Below, in pieces: positions 1 to 14,000 of a stretch of 64,000 bases of DNA (its first letter is position 1; every line of letters starts with the position of its first letter). The position numbers and the translations under genes were made by a program. The notes below the pieces were generated by a model. The model ran no database searches, had not been told where the DNA came from, and worked only from the letters and a program-made list of their open reading frames with translations. The stretch is from Liolophura sinensis (taxonomy: Eukaryota; Mollusca; Polyplacophora; Chitonida; Chitonidae). The DNA lies in assembly GCF_032854445.1 (NCBI RefSeq), contig NC_088300.1:8928001-8992000 (forward strand), written 5' to 3'.

Positions 1-2060
1 TATTGAGATACCACGCTTAACATTTACCTCAACATGGATTCTAATACACAAATGAAACCGTCACAAATTTGTAATTTACTGTAACTAACATGAAGACAGG
101 CATCAAGAATGGAGTATTTATCTATGGTCACTGTGCTTTGGATCTGTACTAATCTTGATCTCCATGCACACAGTACATACACATGATTATATACCACCCT
201 GGATATTTACCTTACATGTAACACTAACTGCTACTGGACATCTGTGCTTGCGTTATGAGTCAAGCTCTCAGTGTACATGTGAGCTATCAGTTTATTCAAA
301 TTTATTGACTTATTTATCATTTTATTTATTTGGGTACCACTTAAAAACAGGCTTTGATACTGACACAGTGTTTGTTTAAAAATTTCCATGAAGCAATACT
401 TCTAAGTGACAATATTGTTTTTCTTTGGGAATGTTTTTTCTCCGTACAAGCAGATATATACTCTAGTATAAGACTGCATATGACACCTCTCAATAAGTGG
501 ACTTACAATCACATACATGGCCATGTGCGTTTTGTTCGAATTTTTTCACACGTTATTTCGAATGGGCGTTGTTGTTGTTCACCACGATAACTTTCAAAAC
601 ATACAAACACTAGAACATGTATACTGACAAACAGAGATCAAAGCAAACTGTAAATTAATTTTGAATAAATCACTTAACTGTTGGTTTTATCCTACACTGC
701 AAGCAAATTCTTTAGCATAAACTAACTGACAAATAATGAAATAAGGCAGAGGTCAAAATAACCGCTGGTCTGCTGATAGTGAAATCTTTGACATGCTGGC
801 GAGAGTTGGGATAAGAAAGTCTGGCAGGCCAAGCAAAATTTTACCAGCAGGGAGGGAAAATGAGGGCTTTAAATTAGTACACAAACTTTGGTGAATTAGG
901 GCGTGGTGGGTAAACAAAGTGAGAATTTATTCGTCTTTAGTTTGATAAATCTTTAGCATGCCAGTAAAAGTGAAAAAAAATAAATAGATAACAGGTGCTG
1001 GTTTCTAGTGAATGTCGCTATAATACAGGTTATCCCATTGGCAGTGTCTCTCCTGTGGACCAATGAGTGATCTTCTAACAAATTGTCGGAAATGCCACCT
1101 GTGTTCAACAACGCAATGGCCATTTGACCGAGGCAGCAGTGGTAGTGGTTACAGGGGACAATTAAAACTGAAAACTACAATGAAATGAACATAAAAAGGG
1201 GTGCGTGAAGACATTTTTGTAAAAATATTTTGTTATCCATTAAGCAGCGGTGAAACACTCAAAGCGACAGGAATCAGGGTGAATTTAAATGTTTGCTTGT
1301 AAATCTGATCGCATCTTCACTGGAGTTTTGGAACTAAAGGAATGATTTTATTATGGTATGCTACTGTCAAATGCCACAACAATGTAGCAAATCCACTACA
1401 AATGTCAGCAACTCAATCTTTCAGCTAACTTCTATAGATGAAACTTTGGTCTAACGACGGTTTATATTTTACTAACAGGGCCAATACAAGGATCACTGGC
1501 CCACCAACATCTTACCTAATATTAAAAGTTCACAGCTGATTTCTTAGTTACAAACCTCTAGTACCTGAACTTCTTAAAAATGATGTTCATGTTATCAGTA
1601 ACCAGTAATCGTGTAATTCTTTGAACAAAGACAATAATAAACTATATATATCAGATCAATCTACAATATTAAAACTTTATTGGCGTGGTCCTTTTTTCTA
1701 TCATGAAGGGTCTTAAAAAATTGGGGAAGGGACAAATATGTTTCCAAATTAACTGGCCCTGCTGGCCTTTTGATTTGTGGGGATAATTTCTACCCCTGTA
1801 TAGTGATATTTATGTCACCCGAAATCCCCTAAACCGGTTGATTTTATTTATTACGTATTAAAACTTCAAGTAACCGCATACTTTGTGGTCCTAGACTTGA
1901 CCTAGGTTCTGGTGGATTCCCGTAAACCAAACCTTAGTACGGCAATCCATTTAGATTCTGGTAAATAATTACACAAATAAAGCCCTTCTCACGTTGCTAT
2001 ACTGTGTATGTCTGTATACTGTGCAAACAGCAATCTATAAAGACATTTTTTTCCTGAGAA
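1..2060. other. Gene-free stretch; 3' flank of the ankyrin-GH20 gene
   Basis: No convincing exon, RNA gene or complete repeat is visible here. The right end is probably the 3' UTR of the minus-strand ankyrin-GH20 gene: a minus-strand AATAAA lies at 1681-1676, about 380 nt past its stop codon. One caveat: the last exon of that gene contains a good internal 5' splice site, so a further short coding exon could lie here unnoticed. Confidence 0.4.
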
Positions 2061-5000
2061 CTAAGGTGGAAAACTAGTGGGTGAGGATACAGAGGATGTC
2101 TCACCAGACTGACTCCGACTGCATCGAAGTACATATGTCTCAGCACGACCTAATTCAATGATAGCTCTTCCAATCACAGACTTCTGATCTCTGAACACAT
2201 GTTGGTTCAACAGGTCTGCTAGATGAGAGTGGAGATAGTCCTGAAACAAAGAAGACAGCTGTCAGGCCCACGAGTGCTGATATGAAAATGTCCTCAGAGT
2301 TAAAGAGTCCGGAGATGATCTCCAAGGCTAGGTTTCACAGCATTTCTAAACTTATATACTGTTTAAGACTCATAGTTGTATTTGGGTTCAATAATAATAA
2401 TAAGTCAAGGCATCACCAGGCAAATGTAAAAGGTTTCACAAACTTACGACCCACATGCTGGGTCTTGGCAAAGACATGAGTTAAAAGCCTGTGAAACCTT
2501 TTACATTTATGTGCTGATGCCGTGATTTATTATTATTATTACTGAACCCAAACACAACCACATCAAGCTTTCATTAAAAAGCTATCAACAAAAGTTAAAA
2601 GTCAACTTTTCTGCTGATATTACATGTATATTATCATGACACATTACCCAGTGTGTGTCAGAGTTCCAGGATAGTCCTGCTCCAATCAGATATGCAGGCC
2701 AGCTGAAGGGCTGGTGAGTCAGGTGACCTTTCCCTGACCAATCACACACAATGACTCCTATGGCTCCCTGATCCACGGCGGATCGCACCCCATTGAACAC
2801 ATTACTGACTGCTGCCTCTGGACACCCAGCCAAGCTGAAGAATACAACCAGAACCTTAAAAACAAGTCATGATTAATGGTTATACTGATGGTAGTTTTGT
2901 GCCAATCGTGAGTAACTCCCCATATCTGACAAATCTGACTGGTAACCATATTGGCATATTACCGTTGCAGTAATTCATGCCATGGTTATGTACCTAGAAT
3001 CTCCTCTACTCCTAAACCTAACCGCTGTCATAGGAGTCAAAAATTCTTGAGTACCACCTCAATGAAATAAATCAATCTAGATTATTGGAACATGTATAGT
3101 CATCCATTTTTTTTTTCTAGTCGACTGCTACCCTAAGTAGTATTTAGGTACACATTCATTGTTTTGTGGTTCTTGCATATTTCTTGTACATTTTAGTGAT
3201 TCTGTTTGCAAAAGAAGCTTTGGAGTCCCAATTACAAACTTAGACAGCAGATTACCATGGATCCTCATTTCAACTGTACACTACTTTGTTGAATAAAATA
3301 TGCCTGCTTTGAATTACCTCCCCTTTTTACTCAACAGCTATTAAGACATAACAACAGATCAGTTTTTGAGGCATGGAACTATGAGGAATAGGGTCTAGCC
3401 TATTAAAGCATGTAGCATGTACAATCTAGCCTACGTCATGACAATGACAACCATATGTATTTCTCAAATATCAGAATGTAAAAAGTACCTTGCAATGCAC
3501 TTAAAAACTCTCAGCCTACAGCACATGTACAATGTAATGAACAGACCCAATAGACCTTCAAGTGGAATTTAGAAACTTTTGAAACATGAGGCAGGAGAAT
3601 ACTTTTCTAGGATAATAAAACTTTTGTTTATTTCAAACTGCCGTTGCAGCCTCTTACATAAAATTTAACTTAAATGACCCCAATTATGTTGAAGAAAAGG
3701 GTCAAGGTCGCTCCAAAACAAAGTTTCTTCCTCAAGACAAAGTGTATGCATGGTGTAACTTTGGTGAATGGGTATAAACCGCTCTGGAGATATCATGTTT
3801 GCCAGCCTTTCATAAAATTTAACCTAAATGATCCCAATGACCTGAAGAAAAGGTCAAGGTCGCTGAAAATCAGTAGGGTTTTTCCTCACGCGTGTAAGTG
3901 TGGTGTAAGTTTGGTGAACTTGAGCTAAATTGTTCTAGAGAGCATTCAAAAGCCTTTTATAAAATTTCACTTTAATAACCCTAATGACCTTGAAGAAAAA
4001 GGTCAAGGTCGCTGAAAATCAACAGGGTTCTTCTTCATCGGATAGACGGACGGCGTCTGCTACAACAATACTCCTTTGTCAACATTGGCTGAGAGGTAAA
4101 ACACATGACATCAGCCTTTGAGAGTCGCAGAAATGTCAAAAGACCTTAAATGAAGTCTATGTTTTTAACTTAAGGAGAAAATGCATATCTGAATATGTTC
4201 GCCACAGTCTGCTGCATTAAATTAGGGCCAAATAAATTACCTCTGAATGGATGAAAAAATTACATTTATCGCTGGCTTTTTCCAAATCAGTTTACAAAAT
4301 TAATTAAAATATACTTATGACTAGTTCTTCAACTACCTTATGTAGTTTTAACTTCGAAACTTCCCATTAGCCCTTTTATGAGACACAGTTTACTCCTAAA
4401 AATGTGTCCTTTAAACAGGAGAGTGACCTCAGGGAGGTAATTCAGGGCAGCCCTTTTCCAGTTTACCTGCACATGTTTCAGATCTTGTCTGACACTTGTG
4501 GCAACTGTACTGTAAGCTAAGACTGTGCAGAAAAGTGTGTCAAATGAGCAAACCCATCCCTCACATCAGTACATCAGAGTACATGTATGCCTAGGGTAAT
4601 GTATTCACACTATAAGCAAACACTACACTTTACTTACCTGTTCCAAGCTGAAGTTCCTGGACACACACAGAAACTTAACCTATCAATGAAAAAAGAGAGA
4701 TATGAACACTTTATCCACAAGGTAAACTTTACCAATACAACCACAAATGTAATATGCTGATCTGAACCCATCTGTCCACTTTGGTAAATTTAATCAAACA
4801 TCTGATGATACCTGTAGTTTATTGAGAACATCAGGAGATTTTTACAACACAATCAATTTATTTATTTATTTATCTAATTGGTGTTTTACGCCGTACTCAA
4901 GAATATTTCACTTATACGACAGCGGCCAGCATGAGATGGACTAAAACTCACCAATACAATCAATAAACCAGACCAAATTAACTCTTTAGTGCATCTTTGG

Positions 5001-8000
5001 CATCTCGTAAGTCAGTATGTATGGAAATTGTGGTATGTACCAACGATGAAAGCATTATGACAGTTCATCTCCATATATACATCAACATGTATGACAAGTG
5101 TTGTTCCAGTGCATTTATTGTGCAATATGTTTATAGTTTAACATGTTAATACACTAGTGATCTGAATCTTACCCTGTTTCTGCTAATGGACTACAGTAAG
5201 TTTTGAAGCTGTGGTCAGCCTGGAAAACAAAAGTGGGTACCTTCCATACTGACACATTTAAACTTTATTTCAACAAAAGAGACAAGAAAGCCCCATAACA
5301 AGGTATTTGGTGGCAGACAACAGTCTGGACTACAATAATATCCCAGTTTCACCAAGAGAGTTGAGTTACCAAGGAATAACAATGGTGTGGTCACAATGAT
5401 ATGTGATGGAACACAGCTTCAAAAAGAAAAATGACGACAGCTTGCACAGTAATTTAGCTCTGCAGGACTTAAATTCGTAAGTAAATTTGTACTGCAATCT
5501 GTGCAGTAATTCAGCTGAGCTGGGTTTATACCCCTTGTGAGCTCTGACAAGTGTATGTCAACCTTTTAACCCATCTTATGAGCCAATGGCAATCAAGAAT
5601 CGTGGATGATGTAGGGACAATACAGTTTAGTGATTCATTTAACATGTCAGTTGCAATATTACACCATATAAAGTTATATTATCCGAGCACATTTAATTTC
5701 TCTTCACAGATGCTTAGTAGCATACTTGTTAGAGACCTTAAACTCTTGACTTTTAATTGTCAGGATTCCTTTCTTGTGTATGTGTATCCTTCACGCTCAT
5801 TTTAAAACAATGTAATTTCATTCTGGTTTTTCATGGTGAAGGTCACATTTGCAGCTTTTAAACACATAACGTTATATAAAAAGTTTATTCACATCACAGT
5901 TCCAAATGGTCAATTGTAATTACAAACAATTTCCTTACCTGTACTCCATACTGCATAAAGATGAGGTCAGGGGGCAACTGCTGCAGCAAGATGGGGTCAA
6001 GGTCATGGAGAGGGTAGCCACACAGCATCATGGTTTGGTGACGCCCTATTGGCAGAAACTTAAGAGCATCGCTGACGTTCAGGGTCTCATCATCAGGAGT
6101 GTCCAGGATGAAGCTGCTGAGACGAGGGCCCACACTGACGAAGCTGATGATAGCATTAGATGAAAAGATATCTCAGTGCCACATGCAAAGGGAAGGTAGG
6201 TAGATATAATTATTTTTAGTTACACTGATAACTTTTGAACATGTTCTATGTCCCACACAAGTGTATGGTAACTATGAAAACTGAAGACTTTATTGAGACT
6301 CAACATTTTGTGATTTCCATCTAAAAATTATTTCCTGATGATGGCAAAATAAAATGTCAATATAATAAGTGACTTTGAGGTTAAAGTGACTTTTGAGTGA
6401 CTTTACGAGATACCCTTACATAACACTTATCAAAGGCACTGCAGGGTCATGTCCTATGTGTTATGAAGTTCACTTCAAAGGTTACAGGTGAACTATTCCC
6501 TGTGCCTCGTGGTCTTGACAGAGTAACTACCACTGTCAACTTACTCTGCCTGAGTGAAGGAGGAGACAAAATCCTGGAATACTGTATACAAGTTGTTGAC
6601 ATCCTCCACATGAGTTTTGTGGGTGACCTCTAGCACTGGGATCAGCTGGATGCTGCGTAATCTACAGAACTGCTCCAACTCTAATATCTCACTGCAATCA
6701 TACAAGTGGTAACCAGATTTTCAAGCATTAAAACAATAAACAACTTTCATCCCATAATTGGTGACTAAATCTTTTATATACTTCACTGTGCAAGCCCACT
6801 GTTTAATGTTTTACATTTCTGACAGGGCTAAAGTTCTTACCTCCTGGAATAACAGAGTTGCCACTCAGGTGTTCCTGTGTCTTTGAATCTTGAATATAGG
6901 TGAATCTATAAATCAGGAAGTAGATCCACGATATGATTAATGTTTTTGTTTTCACATTCAGTTACATGTGTTACACCAAAGGAAAAACAGCATGTACTGA
7001 TATCTGACAAACCAAAACTAATACTCTCTAATATTCAACAACCAACAGGTCTAAATTATATATGTCTCAATGTCAAGTTTGCACAGCATTTACAAAAGTA
7101 TGTACTCCAAATGTAATCCTAACTAATGCAATTAAAACTATTAAAAGCCAGAAATACCTACCTTTGGAAATACATGATACCTTAATCATGTTAATGAATA
7201 ATGGTCAAATAGCTTTAAACATTCCATTACATAGAGAAATAGAATTACGATAGTCAGATGTATACTTACATGACTTACTCTCATCAATGACAACACATCA
7301 ATGGTATTCCTCAATAATGTCTGTAAATACCAATAATTAGACTTTAATACAGTATGTTAATATCAATACATATTCTGACATAAACATATGAGCATGTCTC
7401 ATAATGAGAAGCCTCAGATGGTATTCATTATACATGAACAATAGTTTAAACCATGAAGTCACCGAGACGCATTAATTTTATCCTGTGTTGTCTTTTCACA
7501 CAAAAAAATATAGAGGAGTTTGGGCAAAAACATCTATCGAACACTTAACTTAAATCTTTGGCCCTGTAATAAAGGGCGGAAGATTTTGGTACATTTTGTG
7601 GAGCATACACATATAAATGAAATGTATTGAGATTAAAACCTTCATTCGGCTATATCATGTATTAACTTAACACTGTTATAGTTACAATTTTCCCTGGAAT
7701 GTCACGCAGACTGCTTTTTCAGTATGAGCCTCACCATATTAGGGACCCTGCCTTGTGAGATGTCCACAAGTACACCACGCATTCGGAACTCGGCCCAGTC
7801 ATCAATCTGGACAACAAGGGAAATCAGTTTGAACTACATTCATGTACAGTCTTGAGAGATCATTTGCTGGAGGTTCAACATAGTTTCTGAATAAATATAC
7901 ACCAGTCATATCAGTTTCTTGTCCTTTCTTTCTATCCAGGCCCCATGAACAGCACATTCAGTATATCCCAGATCCCACCCAGATATATATCACAACATTA

Positions 8001-11000
8001 GACTAACTGGTCCTTATACTTTCCCCTTGATGTCAAGTGACAAATGCACTATTACAGGAGTCTTTGATAAGCCTTGATCTACCAGCATCATAACTACATG
8101 GCAATAGGATTAAACTGTGTTCACAGAGTGCACTGACTCACAAAATTTTAAATACATACACATGTGAAATGCATTTTTCAATTTTATAGGTTGTGAGTTT
8201 CAAATGAAAGGAACAAGTCATACGTCATACTGTCATTTCACTAGTTGAACTGTAAGGTTAAAACGACAAGTCACACCACAAGAGCAGGGTTTTACAAGCT
8301 ATAACATTATTTCAGTCACAACATAAAGATGACTACTGGCAGCTGATTCCATCCTGCCTGGCTCACACCATCACAAAGACCTACATTTACACAAAGCACA
8401 CTGACTATGGGCTTGACAGTCATAACACTGCTCTGTCTTTTAAATACTACATACCTATTTATCATCTAGATTTAAAAAAGCTTTGGACATGACCCAGTGT
8501 ATTTTAGCAATGGCACCTAATTCCTACTAAATGATATATACACGTCACCATAACTGTCAATAATCCACAGTAATGACACTGACCTGGAGAAGTGGTATCT
8601 TCCCATCATTGTCCTTGTAGAGTCTGAACAGCTGTATTAGTGTGCTGATGGCATAGTTCAGACCTGAGAGGTCATCACAGATCAACTTCAACTGTCAAAC
8701 AAAACACTCAAATGAACCATTTCCCTCACAAACAAAATCTTTTTCTATATGTCATTCTTTCTGTTTAATATGCTCTTTTCTTGATCAAGTTACTGGTGTA
8801 AAGTGGTCTATATGTGTTGTGGAATTTTATATGAATGCAATGCTTTATCCATGACAGATGACATTTTAATGAAAAGGCAATAAAGTTTAGTAAGTAGTGG
8901 GCAATATACTGATGTTGACAATTCTATGCTCTATAGTTTGCAAGTGACACAGTGACAGACCTGTTTATGTGTGATGTTGAGTCTGTAGCTGCCTGGGCCT
9001 GTACACAGTCGGGGGTTGAGATGACAGATGATGTGAGGGGAGCTGTAGTCTGATGTGGGAGAAAGAATATCAAGACAAAGTTCTATACCCAAGTCCTTAA
9101 ACATTGGCTGCCTCATCTGCCATCTGCTCAGAACTTCATGTAGGTCTGAAACCAGAACATGTAAAAAAATATTAACAGCTATACAATATCAATTCATTTC
9201 AATGGCAAAAGCAACAAGAAATGCGGTTGTTTTGACATAATTTGAGTCTTTCACATAACTTGGACAAGCATTCACATATACATGATTCAAATTCTTGCTC
9301 TCATCTTATTAAAACATACACTAACTTTTACATCAACAAATATATCTTTCTTTCAAACAAGTAGAATTTATTAAAGTTTATGTGGGGAGTTGGATATTGT
9401 AGTTTGAGTCCATACTTCTGTGTGGTCCATCCGCTATGTAGACAGGAAGTTTCTTCTCAGGACAAAACGGCCTTCCCTCCTTCTGTAGGATCATCTGAGG
9501 CTGGGGCCACAGCAGCCCTAGGGTCTCATCAGTGATCACCGGCTTAGGGGGGTCAGTTAAGTGGCTGAAGGCCGAGGCTTTCTGTAACATGTTGAAATGG
9601 ACTAAAGATTAACTTCTCACAAATACAATCATAACAAGGCAACACCTTGTAGAGTCATAACACAGTAATATCATCAGTTCTTACAAGTCTATTTAGTCTT
9701 TTAAATATGTATTTGGCTGCAGTGGTATATAGTGCCAGGAACACCTCTACCCTAATACATACCCCATCACGTAAGTATAGGAAACTGAACTAAACATAGA
9801 CTAATCAGAATATGTACATCTATGTGAAAATAAACTGGATTTCAAGTATTTTAAGGAATGTTCGGGCTGATGTACAAATTACCTCAAATGTCGGCGATGT
9901 CAGCTGCGGACTGTGGTGATGTGGCACTGGTCCATTTGGAATGTGATCTCCTTTAGCTGTGTCAGTAGCTGTGGAAGTCAGACTTGAAATGCTGTGGACT
10001 TTGTCTACAAAGATAAAATACAACGTTTGTTGAATCACCTTGATAACAATATAAAAATAACTAATAACGATATAAAGGAAAATTTATGCCAGTTAAAGAA
10101 GAAGTTTTTCTAGATAGGAAATAAAAAGCCACTAAATAAGATTTGATACGAGCTCTGACCTGTTTTCTCTGGCAGTGGGTCGACCTGGTCTGATATCAGT
10201 CTCTCTGGGGGGTGGTTCAGCAAGTTTAATAACTCTGGCCTACCCGCAGCCAAGTCAAAGGCATTCTTACCTTTGTCATTTCTGCCATAAAACAAACATC
10301 AGTCTAATTGTTAACCTGTCAAACAATATCTGACAAAATGGAAGTACACGTATCACTGTTTGTCAGCTAACAAACAGGTAACAACATTGATTACAAAAGA
10401 AAAAATATATGTCAAGAAAACTAATTATTATCTGCCAGATGCTTCAATAGTGATGGAACATGGACATTTCTGATGACCTCACTTTAAGTAAACTTGTGCT
10501 AAGCTGGCTTCTTAGGAGCTACAACTTAATGTAGAGGATAGACAAATGGCATAACTTTTCTACTGTTTTTCACAACATAAAATTTGAACAAGGATGGGTA
10601 CGTATAACTGTATATCTTTCAAATGTAATCACAAATCTTCTACATTTGGGTAAATCTGTAATGATTCCTGTTTAGGAAAGCTAAGCTGTGGTCATACCCC
10701 TCTGTAATGGTGACATGTGGGTCTGCCTGGCTGACTAAAAGTTCCTCTATCACCTGAGGGTCTCCTCTCCTGACAGCATCATGAAGCGGAGTACAGCCTG
10801 ATCCATTCACAGATAACACTGAGGCTCCACGAGCTGGAAACACACAACACAAACTGGTGAGCATCTGTCATAAGGAAACATACCTTTTCATAGCTGATTG
10901 ACGAACATTAGCTGTCTAACTGTTATAGTTAAAGTTTGCTTCTTCAAATGACCCATCTGCTTTCAACAAAAAATGCCTACTGTTGCCAGTTGTTTCAGAT

Positions 11001-14000
11001 GTGTCATGCACATAAAATGTTTCCGTTGTTCATTATTAAATTTACTTAAAAGGGGACAGAAAAAATGCTGGGGGGGGGGGGGGGGGTTGGGTGGGGGGAA
11101 GGCACTGTTACTGATTAATGTATTCCAATGCTCAGACACTTTATTCTAACATAAAGACAATTTTCCCACAGCAGGAAGGGAAACAGTGGTGTCTACATGT
11201 GCTTACAGCAGAGAGACTGGACCATCTGCCAGCTTCCGTAGGTGGCAGCCCAGTGTAGAGGTGTGTTCTTACTCTCATGACTGTCTACCAGGTTGACATC
11301 CACACCAGCCGCCAGCAACTGACACACACGACCAATGCTGAAACCGTAAGATCATCAAAACATCGTGAAAACACCAGGATGAAAGTCACGGACCAGTATA
11401 GAGGGGTTTTCTTTATACTCTTTTGAGTGTCTACCAGCTTAACACCATACCAGCAAATAGTGACTAACACACAGTATCAATGCTGAAAATCAGTGAGAAA
11501 CACCCAGAAAAACAAAGCACTCTATGTCATCAAAACATGAGAACACCTGGATGAAGAATGCTGATTACAAATCCTTAAATGCCTCTACTAGTTTGTAAAT
11601 GTATGATACCTGCAATACACGAAAATCTGACTTCAGCCATTTCCATGAACTTAGATACATTTCTAACATTTTCCTAATGCAAAAGTTTATATCAAACAGA
11701 ACATTCGCCAAAGTGGATAAAATTATGTCTGTAAAAAAACTGGAATTTGTGTTTTTCTTTTTAGGGAAAGAGGAAACACACCAAAAGCCTCATGAAAGTT
11801 TCACAGCACACCTCAACAATTAATGATTAATATTTACTTTGACTGTGCTGTGGCCTGAAGCAACTCCTGGTTGAAGACGTCTTTCACCTGTTCAGAGTTC
11901 ACCAACTCAAATGGCGTCTGTCCTGACGAGTTCTGAACACCTGCATCTGCACCTGCTGACAGCAGAGTCCTCACTGTGTCTGGCTGATCCAGCTGTAACC
12001 ACACATTCAACAATAAGCTACATTTAATGTAGTTTGATTGATTTTGGTAATCTGATCAATATTACCAAGACATATTTCCAAAGTAAAACCAACAGATATG
12101 AGATTAGGGCCTTAACTATACATGTACAGAGTGTATTTATCCATCTGATTTGCAATGATGTCATTGCCAAAATCTTATAAGACAGTGGTTAGGATTACAA
12201 ATGAGAAACAAGGCAAAGTCTAGAAGAAACCATCACACGATATATCAAGTAGTCCTTGGGTGTTCTGTAGTTTTCAACATTTTCATTACTGTTTGGGTTA
12301 TTTTTGAGAAATTCAATATCATGTAGTCTTTAAGTAACTATACTGTTTTGGTTCATCAGTGTTTGTGTGCAGCAGAAAACATTTTCATAATTTTCCTGGA
12401 ACACTTCTGAAAGAAGATTATCTGATGATATTTACATCCATTCTTCTTTTGTTTATTTGTTTGATTGCTCTCAAAGCATGGCCATGCTCAAGAAATTTTC
12501 ACTGACACAATGGCAGTCAACTTTATGTTTGAAGAAATCAAAGTGGCTGGGGTAAACAAACAGTCTCTGGCAAGTTACTGACAAACACTCCCATTTGTGA
12601 AGTACAGATATGCACACCATATTAGACTAAGCCAAAAAGTCATCAATGAACACAATGTACAGACTGTGTAAACGGTCACACAAATGTCACCATCCACTTA
12701 TTTTCACCAAATTAATGCCCCAAGAACTGTATGAGTAGGGGAATCCACGAGGCCTGGGTTGAACTCACATGGAACACTTGGGCTTGAACCCACATGTTCA
12801 ACACCAAGTGTTCCATGGATTGAAAGGCAAGCACCTTAACAGCTGGGCCCCTACTCACACCCAACTTTCGAAAATGCACTGTCTGATCATAATGTGGTTG
12901 GCTCGAAAAGAATTATACATGACTACAAATTAATAATTTAAAGCATGAACAAAATGTAAATATATCCTTTTATCATTATATATTTATTTTTAAGACTGCA
13001 TATGCAACCATATCCTCACCTTTGTAGCCAGATGTAAGGGTGTACCTTCTTCGCAGCATAAGCCATTCAGTACGCTGTCTAAAGAAGCACTGGGATCAGC
13101 AACCCTATCTGTACAAGAATTATTACAGTTGTCTATGATACAATTTCATCTGTTGAGGAATACTTGAACTAAGCATACCACTAAAAAATAGCAGGTTAAC
13201 CATATCAAAATCAAGAGAATCAGGTATTTACAAAAGGCTCAACATCTTATATCTCATACTTGGTATTTTCTCATATTTATTCCAGTGTGGTTTAACAACA
13301 CATTCAAGAATATTTCACTTAATACATGACAGTGCTCGGGTTCATGCTCTGGGGAACTAGGAAGTGCTTGGAGAATGCCATCACCTTGTTTGCCAGGGAC
13401 CTGAAAAACCTCCTGACTTAAAGCTGTAGTTTGCAAGAAGATGAATAGTTTTGAACAGTTTGACACAGACAATGGTTTTGACCCAGAGTGTCCTCAGAAT
13501 TTAAATTTACTCAATGTAGTTACTGCCTGTAGTGTGGCTCACTAAAGCAAAACAAGCATTATGACTTCTATGCATTACCGAGTGAGACGAAGAAAGCCAA
13601 GTGCTGAAGAGATAACAAGAGTTGGGCTGTGTGCATCTACAATGTTTCATGCATCTCTGGTGAGGCTTGTTTAAGAAATAATGTCTTCATTCTATTAACA
13701 CATTACCCATACTCCTTTCTGCTTGTCAAACTTAAAATACCTATTCACCCCTTTATTTTGAATAGTCTTAATTCTCTTGGGTTGATCGTTTCATGGGAAA
13801 GCCCACGTTAAACAATCACAGGGTACGTATTTCAAGAACCAGTGAGAATACTGCACTTCCCACTTGATATGTTCATCTGCTGTTAAATGTTTGGTGTTTC
13901 AGACAATATCAACCGTTAGAATAATCCTGCTGATCACTGTGAGGTTACTCTTTGACAATTAACAGTGTTCGGGCGCATGAAAAAATTCACTGTGTCTGTA

